DNA of 64,000 nucleotides, taken from positions 3,596,001-3,660,000 of the forward strand of contig NZ_JAPEOB010000001.1 of the NCBI RefSeq assembly GCF_026341775.1, in the 5' to 3' direction. Shown here piece by piece: positions 29,011 to 37,280 of this stretch. Every line of letters starts with the position of its first letter. Positions within the stretch are counted from its first letter, which is position 1. The notes beneath the pieces were generated by a model, which saw only the letters and a list, made by a program, of their open reading frames with translations, ran no database searches and was not told where the DNA came from. Made by a program: the position numbers and the translations under genes. The stretch comes from Streptomyces sp. NBC_00654 (lineage in GTDB: Bacteria; Actinomycetota; Actinomycetes; Streptomycetales; Streptomycetaceae).

Positions 29011-29763
29011 ATGCTGCGCGTACTCGCCGTCGACGACGAACAACCCGCCCTGGAGGAACTCCTCTACCTCCTGCGCGCCGATCCCCGCATCCGCAGCGCC
29101 GAGGGCGCGGGCGGAGCCACCGAGGCGCTGCGCCGCATCGGCGGCGCCGTGGACGCGGGCCCCGAGGACCCGAACGCCATCGACGTCGTCTTCCTCGACA
29201 TCCACATGGCGGGCCTCACCGGACTCGACGTCGCCCAGCTGCTGGCCGGATTCGCCGCGCCCCCGCTCATCGTCTTCGTCACCGCCCACGAGGGCTTCGC
29301 CGTCCACGCCTTCGACCTGAAGGCCGTCGACTACGTCCTCAAGCCCGTCCGCCGCGAACGACTCGCCGAAGCCGTGCGGCGCGTCGCCGAACAGGTCCAG
29401 GACCGCTCCGCACCCGTCCACGACATCGCCGCGGACCAGATCCCGGTCGAACTCGGCGGCGTCATACGCTTCGTCCCCGTCGACGACATCGCGTACGCCG
29501 AGGCGCAGGGCGACTACGCCCGGCTGCACACCGCCACCGGCAGCCATCTCGTGCGCATCCCGCTGACCACCCTGGAGGAACGCTGGCGCTCCCGAGGCTT
29601 CGTCCGTATCCACCGCCGGCATCTCGTGGCGCTCGGCCGCATCGACGAACTCCGGCTGGACGCCGGCAGCATGAGTGTGCGCATCGGAGACGCCGAGCTG
29701 GCCGTCAGCCGCCGCCACACCCGCTCCCTGCGCGATCTCCTGATGCGCCAGACCAGCCGCTGA
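29011..29763 (+). CDS. LytTR-family response regulator
   Basis: The 250-aa protein has a receiver domain (residues 1-120; VLAVDDEQPALEE, phospho-acceptor Asp in VFLDIHMAGLTG, VFVTAHEGF, DYVLKPVR) followed by a LytTR DNA-binding domain (about 150-250; IAYAEAQGDYARLHT, FVRIHRRHLVAL). It is the partner of the LytS-type kinase encoded 1.9 kb downstream in the same cluster (31672), with a symporter and its small companion between them. This suggests a nutrient-sensing system that controls its own transporter, as in the BtsSR/YpdAB type. Activators of this family bind direct repeats near target promoters. Confidence 0.92.
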   Translation: MLRVLAVDDEQPALEELLYLLRADPRIRSAEGAGGATEALRRIGGAVDAGPEDPNAIDVVFLDIHMAGLTGLDVAQLLAGFAAPPLIVFVTAHEGFAVHAFDLKAVDYVLKPVRRERLAEAVRRVAEQVQDRSAPVHDIAADQIPVELGGVIRFVPVDDIAYAEAQGDYARLHTATGSHLVRIPLTTLEERWRSRGFVRIHRRHLVALGRIDELRLDAGSMSVRIGDAELAVSRRHTRSLRDLLMRQTSR

Positions 29764-29811
29764 CCTGGACCTCCGCGGCCGGAGACCTTCCCAGCGGGAC
29801 AGGGCCGCGCC

Positions 29812-29817
29812 TACACT
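29812..29817 (+). promoter_or_regulatory. -10 element before the DUF485-like gene
   Basis: TACACT lies 8 bases before ATG 29826, mirroring the LytTR gene promoter. It suggests that the transporter genes have their own, probably leaderless, transcript. Confidence 0.5.
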
Positions 29818-29825
29818 CCCAGCTC

Positions 29826-30188
29826 ATGTCCGCAGAGCCCACCCCCCGGCGCGAAGTGGTCACGGGGGAGCCTCGGCGGGTCCGTCCGCTGCCCCGCTAC
29901 CGCACCCAGTCGGAGATCGACGAGCAGACCGCCCTCGGCGGTGCCTATGTGCGCTCGCTGATGCGCAGCCAGCTCCGTGCCGCGATCACCGCCTTCGCGG
30001 TGCTCGCCCTCGTCGCGGGGACCCTGCCGCTCGTCTTCGCCGCGCTCAGGAGTTCCGCGCTCGTCTGGGCGGTGCTCGGCTTCGCCGCCTACCCGCCGCT
30101 CACCCTGACCGCCTGGTGGTACGTCCGCCGGGCCGAACGCAACGAGCGCGACTTCGCCAGGCTCGTGGAAGGCCGCCCCGCACCGTGA
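29826..30188 (+). CDS. small DUF485-like membrane protein, symporter companion
   Basis: The 120-aa protein has a polar N-terminus of about 50 residues and two transmembrane helices (AAITAFAVLALVAGTLPLVF and LVWAVLGFAAYPPLTLTAWW), then a charged tail. Small two-helix proteins of this kind (DUF485/YjcH) are encoded directly before cation:acetate-type symporters and are presumed accessory subunits. Its stop codon overlaps the GTG start of the symporter by 4 bp, indicating translational coupling. Confidence 0.82.
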   Translation: MSAEPTPRREVVTGEPRRVRPLPRYRTQSEIDEQTALGGAYVRSLMRSQLRAAITAFAVLALVAGTLPLVFAALRSSALVWAVLGFAAYPPLTLTAWWYVRRAERNERDFARLVEGRPAP

Positions 30189-31675
30189 GCGAACCCGACC
30201 ACATGGCGTCGTGGGCGGCGGTCGCTCTCGTCGTCCTCGCCACCGTCCTCGTCGGCGGATTCGGGCTGCGCATCTCCCGCACCACGTCCGACTTCTATGT
30301 CGCCTCACGCACCGTACGGCCCCGCCTCAACGCCGCCGCGATCAGCGGTGAGTACCTCTCCGCCGCCTCCTTCCTCGGCGTCGCGGGCCTGGTCCTCGTG
30401 CACGGCCCCGACATGCTCTGGTACCCGGTCGGATACACCGCCGGGTATCTCGTGCTCCTGGTGTTCGTCGCCGCGCCGCTGCGCCGCTCGGGGGCGTACA
30501 CCCTGCCCGACTTCGCCGAAGGACGGCTCGAATCGCGGCAGGTGCGCCGACTGGTCAGCGTGTTCGTGGTCGGCGCGGGCTGGCTGTACCTCGTGCCGCA
30601 GCTCCAGGGCGCCGGGCTCACCCTGAAGATCCTGACCGGTGCGCCCGGCTGGCTCGGTGATGTCCTCGTCGCCTCCGTCGTGGTGATAGCGGTCGCGGCG
30701 GGCGGCATGCGCTCCATCACCTTCGTCCAGGTGTTCCAGTACTGGCTGAAACTCACCGCGCTCCTCGTCCCCGCGGTCTTCCTCGTACTGGCCTGGCGCG
30801 GCGACGGTCAGCCGCGGGTCTCCTTCGGCGATCAGCTCCCGGTCTTCCGCGCCGACCACCCGCTGTACGCGACCTACGGGCTGATCGTGGCGACGTTCCT
30901 CGGCACCATGGGGCTGCCCCATGTCGTGGTCCGCTTCTACACCAGCCCCAACGGCCGCGACGCCCGCCGCACCACGGTCGCCGTGCTCGCGCTGGTCGGC
31001 GCGTTCTATCTGCTGCCGCCCGTCTACGGTGCGCTGGGCAGGCTGTACGCCCCCGAACTCCGGCACGGCGGGGACGCGGACGCCGCGGTGCTGCTGCTGC
31101 CCGCCCGGGTCATCGGCGGGCTCGGCGGCGATCTGCTCGGCGCGCTGATCGCGGGCGGCGCCTTCGCCGCGTTCCTGTCCACCGCCTCGGGGCTCACCAT
31201 GGCCGTCGCCGGCGTCATCACCCAGGACGTCCTGCCCTCGCGCGGCGTACGGCACTTCAGGCTGGCCACCGTGCTCGCCATCGCGGTCCCGCTGGGCGGT
31301 TCGCTGCTGGTCAGCCGGGTGCCGGTGGCCGATGCGGTGGGCATGGCCTTCGCGGTGTCCGCGTCCTCCTTCTGCCCGCTGCTCGTCCTCGGCATCTGGT
31401 GGCGCCGGCTCACCCCGCCCGGAGCGGTGGCCGGACTGCTGCTCGGGGGCGGCTCGGCGCTGCTGGCGGTCGCCATCACGGTCAGCGGTGCGGTGCGGCC
31501 GCCCGGCTGGCCGCACGCGCTGCTCGCCTGGCCCGCCGTGTGGTCCGTGCCGGTCGGCTTCCTCGCGATGATCCTGGTCTCGCTCGCCACCCCGGGCCGG
31601 ATACCCCCGGGCACCAACGCCGCCATGACCCGCTTCCATCTGCCGGAAGCGCTCACCTCCGGGAGGGAGCGATGA
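30185..31675 (+). CDS. sodium:solute symporter family protein (acetate/monocarboxylate-type)
   Basis: The 496-aa protein has about thirteen helices and the SSS-family signature segments (FYVASRTVRPRLNAAAISGE, YLSAASFLGVAGLV, AYTLPDFAEGRLES, GTMGLPHVVVRFYTSP, FAAFLSTASGLTMAVAGV). It resembles the ActP/MctC branch that takes up acetate, pyruvate or propionate with sodium or protons. It is bracketed by its small companion (4-bp overlap) and a LytS-type kinase (4-bp overlap), so uptake and sensing are genetically linked. The substrate is inferred, not shown. Confidence 0.9.
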   Translation: MSEPDHMASWAAVALVVLATVLVGGFGLRISRTTSDFYVASRTVRPRLNAAAISGEYLSAASFLGVAGLVLVHGPDMLWYPVGYTAGYLVLLVFVAAPLRRSGAYTLPDFAEGRLESRQVRRLVSVFVVGAGWLYLVPQLQGAGLTLKILTGAPGWLGDVLVASVVVIAVAAGGMRSITFVQVFQYWLKLTALLVPAVFLVLAWRGDGQPRVSFGDQLPVFRADHPLYATYGLIVATFLGTMGLPHVVVRFYTSPNGRDARRTTVAVLALVGAFYLLPPVYGALGRLYAPELRHGGDADAAVLLLPARVIGGLGGDLLGALIAGGAFAAFLSTASGLTMAVAGVITQDVLPSRGVRHFRLATVLAIAVPLGGSLLVSRVPVADAVGMAFAVSASSFCPLLVLGIWWRRLTPPGAVAGLLLGGGSALLAVAITVSGAVRPPGWPHALLAWPAVWSVPVGFLAMILVSLATPGRIPPGTNAAMTRFHLPEALTSGRER

Positions 31676-32862
31676 CCGGGGCGGGGATCGCCGTACTCGC
31701 CGTGCTGGCGGCGCTGCTGACCGGTGCGGGCTTCCTGCTCGGGCGCCGCACGGCCCGCCCCGTACGCCCCAGCGACGTCGGCACGCCCGTCGAGCACGCC
31801 ACGTTCGAGACCCTGCACACCGCCTCCCTCGCGGCGCCGCCGCTGCGGGCAGGTCTCACCGAGGAGAGCGCCCGCCGGTCGGCCCGCCGGCTGCGCTCGC
31901 TGCTGGGCACCGACGCGCTCTGCCTCACCGACCGCGACCGGGTCCTGGTCTGGGACGGCGCGGGACACCACCACGGCAAGGACGTGATGGACCACGTCCG
32001 GGGCCTGCTGGACAGCGGCCGCGACACCGCCTTCCACAGCGGCTGCGGCGACATCGACTGCCCGCTGCGATGGGCCGTCGCCGTCCCGCTCACCGTCGAC
32101 CACCGGGTCCTGGGCGCGCTGGTCGCCTACGCGCCGCGCGAGTCGGCGGTACTGGCCAGGGCCGCGGGAGAGGTGGCGCGCTGGGTCTGCGTCCAGCTGG
32201 AACTCGCCGAGCTGGACCGCTCCCGCACCCAGCTCATCGAGGCGGAGATCAAGGCCCTGCGCGCCCAGATCTCCCCGCACTTCCTCTTCAACTCACTCGC
32301 CGCGATAGCCTCGTTCGTCCGCACCGACCCGGAGCAGGCACGCGAACTGCTGCTGGAGTTCGCCGACTTCACCCGCTACTCGTTCCGCCGCCACGGCGAG
32401 TTCACCACCCTGGCCGACGAACTGCACTCCATCGACCAGTATCTGGCGCTGGTCCGGGCCCGTTTCGGTGAACGCCTCGCGGTCACCCTCCAGGTCGCAC
32501 CCGAAGTGCTGCCGGTCGCTCTGCCGTTCCTGTGTCTCCAGCCGCTCGTCGAGAACGCCGTCAAGCACGGGCTCGAAGGCGCCGCCACGACCAGCCGCAT
32601 CACCATCAGCGCCCTGGACGCCGGTTCCGAGGCCGAGGTCGTCATCGAGGACGACGGCACCGGCATGGACCCCGGCCGGCTGCGACAGATCCTGCGCGGC
32701 GAGGGCGGCGCGTCCAGCGGCATCGGACTCCTCAACGTCGACGAGCGGCTGCGGCAGGTGTACGGCGACGACTACGGGCTCGTCATCGAGACCGGTGTCG
32801 GCGCGGGTATGAGGATCACGCTGCGGCTGCCCAAGTACCGTGCCGGGGTGCATGGTTCATGA
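31672..32862 (+). CDS. LytS-type sensor histidine kinase
   Basis: The 396-aa kinase has one N-terminal membrane helix, a GAF-like sensory region (about 45-175, with a Cys-His-rich patch HSGCGDIDC), and a His_kinase domain with phospho-acceptor His in AQISPHFLFNSLAAIA. The HATPase has N-box PLVENAVKHGL, DDGTGMDPG, and G-box GIGLLNVDERL. It starts inside the stop of the symporter gene. It should phosphorylate the LytTR regulator encoded at 29011. The cysteines and histidines in the sensor part hint at a metal or redox ligand, but this is speculation. Confidence 0.92.
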   Translation: MTGAGIAVLAVLAALLTGAGFLLGRRTARPVRPSDVGTPVEHATFETLHTASLAAPPLRAGLTEESARRSARRLRSLLGTDALCLTDRDRVLVWDGAGHHHGKDVMDHVRGLLDSGRDTAFHSGCGDIDCPLRWAVAVPLTVDHRVLGALVAYAPRESAVLARAAGEVARWVCVQLELAELDRSRTQLIEAEIKALRAQISPHFLFNSLAAIASFVRTDPEQARELLLEFADFTRYSFRRHGEFTTLADELHSIDQYLALVRARFGERLAVTLQVAPEVLPVALPFLCLQPLVENAVKHGLEGAATTSRITISALDAGSEAEVVIEDDGTGMDPGRLRQILRGEGGASSGIGLLNVDERLRQVYGDDYGLVIETGVGAGMRITLRLPKYRAGVHGS

Positions 32863-32878
32863 CCCGGCGCGCGGGCGT

Positions 32879-33406
32879 TCAGCAGAGGTGGACGGCCAGG
32901 TGCCCGAGCGGCAGCCCGAGCTGCCACGCCGGTGTCCAGACCTGGGCCTCCGCTTCACCGGTCCTGTCCGCCCGCTCCGCCCGGCCGGCTCCGTGACCCG
33001 GTGGCTCCCGGTGCGGCGGCGTGATCGCGTCGAGGTCCGCGGCGAGCATCTCGGTCTCCTCCAGCCACCGCCAGGCCGCCCGCGCGAGCGCCAGATCGGG
33101 GTCGCCGGGTGCGGACCGCGCCGCCGCGCCCGCCAGCCGCTCGCAGACCCATCGGCGCCAGGGCGCCCCGCACGCGGTGAGCAGCCGCAGTTCGTCCACC
33201 CGCGCCTCGGACAGGGCACCGGCCGCCGCCCCGTCCGAGAGGAAGATCGTCAGCGCGAGCGCGTCGCGCCCCGCGCGGAACTCCAGCGTCGCCGGCTCCA
33301 TCAGGTCGCCGGTCCTCAGCAGCTCGTCGGCCATGTACTCCGTGGACAGCCAGGCCATCGGGACCGGCAGCCCGCCACCGGTCCCCTCGTCACGTTCCGG
33401 ACGCAT
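32879..33406 (-). CDS. hypothetical protein (175 aa)
   Basis: A 175-residue frame with Streptomyces-like codon bias and no recognised family. It is predicted to be soluble and mainly helical, rich in Ala, Glu, Leu and Arg (MAWLSTEYMADELLRTGDLM, ARAAWRWLEETEMLAADLDA), with no signal peptide, membrane helix or cysteine pattern. ATG 33406 is the first start; the Met in PMAWLSTEY (codon 17) is a possible alternative. It converges with the kinase gene (16-bp gap) and is divergent from the small anti-sigma gene at 33518. Function unknown. Confidence 0.6.
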   Translation of the reverse strand: MRPERDEGTGGGLPVPMAWLSTEYMADELLRTGDLMEPATLEFRAGRDALALTIFLSDGAAAGALSEARVDELRLLTACGAPWRRWVCERLAGAAARSAPGDPDLALARAAWRWLEETEMLAADLDAITPPHREPPGHGAGRAERADRTGEAEAQVWTPAWQLGLPLGHLAVHLC

Positions 33407-33517
33407 TCCGTCCCGCCTCTCTCCCCGCTCGGCACCGGGCTCCACCGAGCATTGAACCGGGGGCGGGTGCCCCGCGTGGGCAGAAGAGCAGGATCGTTGA
33501 GGAGATACGAGGTTGTG

Positions 33518-33730
33518 ATGACCGCCGACCCCGGCGATGACCCGCATGTGCGCCAGTCGCTCGGCGCGTACGTCCTGGACGCCCTGGACGAGGACGAGGC
33601 GCGCCGGGTCTCCGGACACCTCCAGCGCTGCGACGGATGTGCCGCGGTCTATGTGGAGCTGGCGGAGGCCTCGGCCCTGCTCGCGCTGCTCGGTGAGGAG
33701 GACCTGTCCCCGGGGCCGCCCGCCCCGTAA
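33518..33730 (+). CDS. minimal zf-HC2 anti-sigma factor-like protein (70 aa)
   Basis: The 70-aa protein has the anti-sigma zinc-finger pattern (LGAYVLDALDEDEARRVSGH then LQRCDGC, an HxxxCxxC zinc site), as in ZAS-domain anti-sigma factors. It stops soon after, with no membrane helix and no periplasmic sensor domain, whereas typical Streptomyces membrane-bound relatives are over 200 aa. GAGGAG precedes the GTG/ATG pair at 33515/33518. Its last 82 bp overlap, antisense, the end of the ECF sigma gene on the other strand. It could be a cytoplasmic anti-sigma factor for that sigma or a truncated remnant; codon usage looks normal. Confidence 0.75.
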   Translation: MTADPGDDPHVRQSLGAYVLDALDEDEARRVSGHLQRCDGCAAVYVELAEASALLALLGEEDLSPGPPAP

Positions 33731-34233
33731 CCGGGCAGGCCGCGCGACAGCAGCCGCAGCGCGTAGTACGAGCGGGACTTGACGGTGCCCGGCGGGATGC
33801 CGAGCACCTTCGCCGTCTCGCCCACGCTGAGTCCCCGGAAGTAGATCTGCACCAGCACCGCACGGTGCTCGGGGCTGAGGGTGCGCACGGCCTCCCGTAC
33901 GTCGAGGGCGCGGACCGCCGAGTCGGCCGTGTCCTGCGGTGCCGGGGCACTCTCCAGGACGGCGTCGCTCACCTCGACGGGGCGGGCACCGCGCGACCTG
34001 CGGGCGTCGATGGCGAGCCGGCGTCCGACGGTGAAGAGCCACGGGCGCATCGAGTCGAAGGGCGCGTCGAACGCCTCCGGATGCTGCCAGGCGCGTACCA
34101 GGGTCTCCTGGAGCAGGTCCTCGGCACGCTGCCGGTCGCCGAACGTGAGGCCGAGCAGAAAGTGGAACAGTGCGGGGCCGTGCTCGCGCTGCAACTCCGC
34201 GATGGCCCGCTCATCGGTCGTTGTCGTGGTCAT
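33649..34233 (-). CDS. ECF-family RNA polymerase sigma factor
   Basis: The 194-aa protein has sigma region 2 (FHFLLGLTFGDRQRAEDLLQ, ETLVRAWQHPEAFD, MRPWLFTVGRRLAIDARRSR) and region 4.2 (LSPEHRAVLVQIYFRGLSVG, ETAKVLGIPPGTVKSRSYYA), resembling the SigK/SigL group whose partners are zinc-binding anti-sigma factors. The C-terminal 25 residues are Ser/Gly-rich; they correspond to the part overlapping the convergent anti-sigma-like gene. Normally the anti-sigma gene follows the sigma gene on the same strand; here the two face each other. The target regulon is unknown. Confidence 0.9.
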   Translation of the reverse strand: MTTTTTDERAIAELQREHGPALFHFLLGLTFGDRQRAEDLLQETLVRAWQHPEAFDAPFDSMRPWLFTVGRRLAIDARRSRGARPVEVSDAVLESAPAPQDTADSAVRALDVREAVRTLSPEHRAVLVQIYFRGLSVGETAKVLGIPPGTVKSRSYYALRLLSRGLPGYGAGGPGDRSSSPSSASRAEASASST

Positions 34234-34464
34234 CGTGAACGTCCTTTCCCGCGAAGGCCTCTGCCGCCTCGCTGCCGCCTGCCGTATACGAACGCATCGG
34301 GGCGCTGAGCAACAGGCGGTACGCCGAGGCGTGCGACGAGCGGTCGCACAGTGCGGCGAATGGTGCGGTGAACGGTCGCGGGGCCGTCGGGTGCGAACAG
34401 TACGGCCGGTTCAGCTACTTACGCGGCTTTGCTCCTTGAATGAGTTGTATGACTATCTCTTTAT

Positions 34465-34486
34465 TCGGAAGGTCTAAATCTTCCGA
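34465..34486 (+). promoter_or_regulatory. inverted repeat in the CapA leader
   Basis: TCGGAAG and CTTCCGA flank 8 bases (GTCTAAAT) in an AT-rich stretch, ending 4 bases before the Shine-Dalgarno (GGAG, 34491) of the CapA-like gene. It could act as an operator or as an RNA hairpin affecting translation. The surrounding 34427-34470 is unusually AT-rich for this genome and probably holds the promoter. Confidence 0.5.
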
Positions 34487-34502
34487 CTGTGGAGCCGCGC
34501 AG

Positions 34503-35714
34503 ATGACGAAGCGCATCCGAAGGGGCGCGACGGCCGCCGTCGCCGTGCTGTTCGCCGCGGCGGCCGGCTGTACGGGCCCGCAGCCCCCGCCGGCCGGGGA
34601 GCGCGGGCCGCGGCCCGCCGGTTCCCCGGCCGCCCGGGGTGCGGGGGGCGAGGAAACCGGCGGGCCGGGCGCCTTCACGCTGCTGGCCTCCGGCGACGTA
34701 CTCCCGCACTCCTCCGTCATCGAGCGGGCCGCCGCCGACGCGGGCGGCCGCGGCCACGACTTCGCCCCGATGCTCGAAGGTGTCGCCCCGGTCGTCTCCC
34801 GGGCCGATCTGGCCCTCTGTCACATGGAGACGGTGTACGGGCCCGCCGGCGGACCGTTCAGCGGCTATCCGAGCTTCACCTCGCCGCCCGAGATCGCCAC
34901 CGCGCTGCGCTCGACCGGATTCGACTCCTGCTCGACCGCCTCCAACCACAGCCTGGACGACGGCACGGAAGGCATCCGCCGCACCCTGGACGCCCTGGAC
35001 AGGGCGGGCGTGCGGCACGCCGGTTCCGCCCGCACCGCCGCGGAGGCCGCCCGCCCCGTACTGCTGAACGCGGGGCCGGGGAAGCGGGCGGCCACGGTCG
35101 CCCACCTCGCGTACACCTACGGCACCAACGGCATCCCGTCGCCCGCCGGCCGGCCCTGGGCGGTCAACGTGACCGACGGGCGCAGGATCGTCGCCGATGC
35201 CCGAGCCGCCCGCCGCGCGGGCGCCGACGTGGTCGTCCTGTCCGTGCACTGGGGCACCGAGTGGCAGGACGAACCCGACGGGGAACAGCTCGCACTCGCC
35301 GAGCGGCTCACCGCGTCCGCGTCGGCCGGCCGCCCCGACCTCGACCTGATCATCGGCACCCACGCCCATGTGCCGCAGGCCTACGAGAAGGTCAACGGCA
35401 CCTGGGTCGTCTACGGCATGGGCGACCAGATCGCCGGAGAGATGATCAACTACGAGGGTGAGCGGGATCCGCGCGGCAACCAGGGCTCCATGGCGCGCTT
35501 CACCTTCGCGCCGCCCGGGAAACCCGGGCAGCGCTGGACGGTGGAGAAGGCCGAATTCATCCCCCAGTGGTACGACCCCGAAGCCGGTCGTGTCATCGAT
35601 CTCAACGCGGCCATCGGCGACGGGAACAACGGTCTGCGGGAGGTCCGCGACCGCATCCGCACCGTGGTGCTGGGCCGGGGAGCGGGCCGGGACGGCCTGG
35701 TCATGGGGAAGTAG
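34503..35714 (+). CDS. CapA-family (PGA_cap metallophosphoesterase-like) lipoprotein
   Basis: The 403-aa protein has a lipoprotein signal (MTKRIRRGATAAVAVLF, lipobox AAGC), a short disordered linker and a CapA domain of calcineurin-like fold (ASGDVLPHSSVIERA, STASNHSLDDGTEGI, VVVLSVHWGTEWQ, LIIGTHAHVPQAYE). The metal-binding Asp, Asn-His and GTHAH residues are present. CapA is part of poly-gamma-glutamate synthesis in Bacillus, but in actinomycetes solitary CapA-like proteins occur without capB/capC, as here, and their role is uncertain. ATG 34503 with GGAG 8 nt upstream was chosen over ATG 34440, since it gives the short lipoprotein signal. Confidence 0.88.
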   Translation: MTKRIRRGATAAVAVLFAAAAGCTGPQPPPAGERGPRPAGSPAARGAGGEETGGPGAFTLLASGDVLPHSSVIERAAADAGGRGHDFAPMLEGVAPVVSRADLALCHMETVYGPAGGPFSGYPSFTSPPEIATALRSTGFDSCSTASNHSLDDGTEGIRRTLDALDRAGVRHAGSARTAAEAARPVLLNAGPGKRAATVAHLAYTYGTNGIPSPAGRPWAVNVTDGRRIVADARAARRAGADVVVLSVHWGTEWQDEPDGEQLALAERLTASASAGRPDLDLIIGTHAHVPQAYEKVNGTWVVYGMGDQIAGEMINYEGERDPRGNQGSMARFTFAPPGKPGQRWTVEKAEFIPQWYDPEAGRVIDLNAAIGDGNNGLREVRDRIRTVVLGRGAGRDGLVMGK

Positions 35715-35753
35715 GCGGCGCGGACCCGTACGCCGGGCACCGCGGGCCGGCCC

Positions 35754-36215
35754 CTACGGCACCACGGTGACCGGCCAGCGCCCGGCCTTCACCAGCCGTA
35801 CCGCCACCGACCCGATGAAACGGTGCCCCGCCGACTCCGACGCGCCCACCACCACGGCGTCCGCCCGCAGCTCGTCAGCCGCCGTCACGAGCCCGTTGTA
35901 GGGATCACCGCGGAAGGTGTGGAACTCCCAGCGCACATCCCATATGTCCTTGAGCCGCTCCGTGGCCGCCCGGATCTCGCTGACCAGCCCCTCGGCGACC
36001 TCGACGGTGGTGTCCCCGACCGGCGCGCCGAGCGCGGCACCCGCGGGCATCACGGGCTGGACGTACACGAGGGCGAGCATGGCGTTCTGCCGACGGGCGA
36101 GCCCGGCCGCGTAGGCCGCGGCGCGCATGGAGGAGTCGGACCCGTCGAGACCGGCGACGATCACCTTGGGACCGTCTGTGCCACGTTCGAACTGATGGGG
36201 GTTCTGGTCTGTCAC
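35754..36215 (-). CDS. universal stress protein (UspA-like)
   Basis: The 153-aa single-domain USP has VIVAGLDGSDSSMRAAAYAA at the start and the ATP-binding-type ending VVVGASESAGHRFIGSVAVR followed by RWPVTVVP. The glycine-rich loop is G-x2-E-x7-GS-like, so nucleotide binding is likely but the loop is not fully canonical. Such proteins are cytoplasmic stress or dormancy factors. The start is GTG 36215; longer in-frame extensions upstream have no ribosome site. It converges on the CapA-like gene (39-bp gap) and is divergent from the polysaccharide deacetylase. Confidence 0.88.
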   Translation of the reverse strand: MTDQNPHQFERGTDGPKVIVAGLDGSDSSMRAAAYAAGLARRQNAMLALVYVQPVMPAGAALGAPVGDTTVEVAEGLVSEIRAATERLKDIWDVRWEFHTFRGDPYNGLVTAADELRADAVVVGASESAGHRFIGSVAVRLVKAGRWPVTVVP

Positions 36216-36380
36216 GGGACAGAGGTTATCGGCTGATACGGAGGAAGCTGCTCCGGGTGTCCCCGGCACGGTGAGCGGTCCCGCCGGGCGCCGCCGACCT
36301 GCTGCGTCGATCGGGTGCAAAACCACCGGCACCCGGTGTCGCACGCACGCTCGCACGCTCGGGCGTGCGAGCAGTTGGCC

Positions 36381-37223
36381 ATGAGACGTGATCAGACCTC
36401 ACCCGGGCGCCGCACCGCTCTGAAACTCGCCCTGGGCTTCGGGGCCGCCACCGCCGTACACCTGATCGCGGCCGATCAGGCCGCCACACCGGTCCGTCCC
36501 GCGGGCACTCGGGCCACCGCCGCCGCCGGTCCGCCGGCGAAACCGCGGGGGAGACCCTCCGCCTACCGGCTGCAGCCGATGACCGGGAGCGCGCCGCCCC
36601 GGTTCAGACCGGCGGCACCGCCGGTACGCACCCGGCCGTTCGAGGCGCTGCCCGCCCTCGGGCACTCCATGGTGCTCAGCTTCGACGACGGCCCCGACCC
36701 CCGGTACACGCCGGACATCCTGGCCACGCTGCGCGCACACCGGGTTCGCGCGATGTTCTTCGTCTGCGGCGAGATGGCCGACGACAACCGGGACCTGCTG
36801 CGGGAAATGGCGGCGGACGGCCATGTCGTGGGCAACCACACCTGGACCCACCCGTTGGTCCCGAAACTCTCCCGGCCGGGCATCCGCGACGAACTGGGCC
36901 GCACGAGCGAAGTGATCGAGAGGACGCTCGGCGCCCCGCCGCTCTGGTACCGGGCGCCCTACGGAGCGTGGAACCGCGACTCGTTCGAGATCGGCGCCGA
37001 GCTGGGCATGGAGCCGATGGCCTGGACCGTGGACACACTGGACTGGACGACGCCGGGCACCGGAACCGTCGTGCGCCGGGTCCTGGACGGAGCCGCGCCC
37101 GGGGTGGTGGTCCTCTCGCACGACGCGGGCGGCAACCGGTCGCAGAGCGTCGCCGCGCTCCGCCGCTATCTGCCCGCGCTGCTCGACGACGGCTACCGGA
37201 TCACCGTGCCGCACCGCGACTGA
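36381..37223 (+). CDS. secreted polysaccharide deacetylase (NodB homology)
   Basis: The 280-aa protein has a Tat-like signal (RRDQTSPGRRTALKLALGFG) and a Pro-rich linker. A carbohydrate esterase 4 domain (about 90-275) follows with all five motifs: SFDDGPDPR, HTWTHP (metal histidines), RAPYGAWN, DWTTPG and LSHDAGG. It would remove acetyl groups from N-acetylglucosamine in peptidoglycan, chitin or another glycan outside the cell. It is one of several envelope genes clustered here, beside a class F sortase gene on the opposite strand. Confidence 0.92.
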   Translation: MRRDQTSPGRRTALKLALGFGAATAVHLIAADQAATPVRPAGTRATAAAGPPAKPRGRPSAYRLQPMTGSAPPRFRPAAPPVRTRPFEALPALGHSMVLSFDDGPDPRYTPDILATLRAHRVRAMFFVCGEMADDNRDLLREMAADGHVVGNHTWTHPLVPKLSRPGIRDELGRTSEVIERTLGAPPLWYRAPYGAWNRDSFEIGAELGMEPMAWTVDTLDWTTPGTGTVVRRVLDGAAPGVVVLSHDAGGNRSQSVAALRRYLPALLDDGYRITVPHRD

Positions 37224-37261
37224 CGGTGGGACGGCGGGGGCGCGGCCGCCGTACTCCCGGC

Positions 37262-37279
37262 GGGCGCGCTCCCGCGCCC
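37262..37279. terminator. short hairpin between deacetylase and sortase genes
   Basis: GGGCGCG and CGCGCCC with a 4-nt loop lie between two convergent stop codons (37223 and 37281); a possible shared terminator. Confidence 0.4.
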
Positions 37280-37280
37280 C

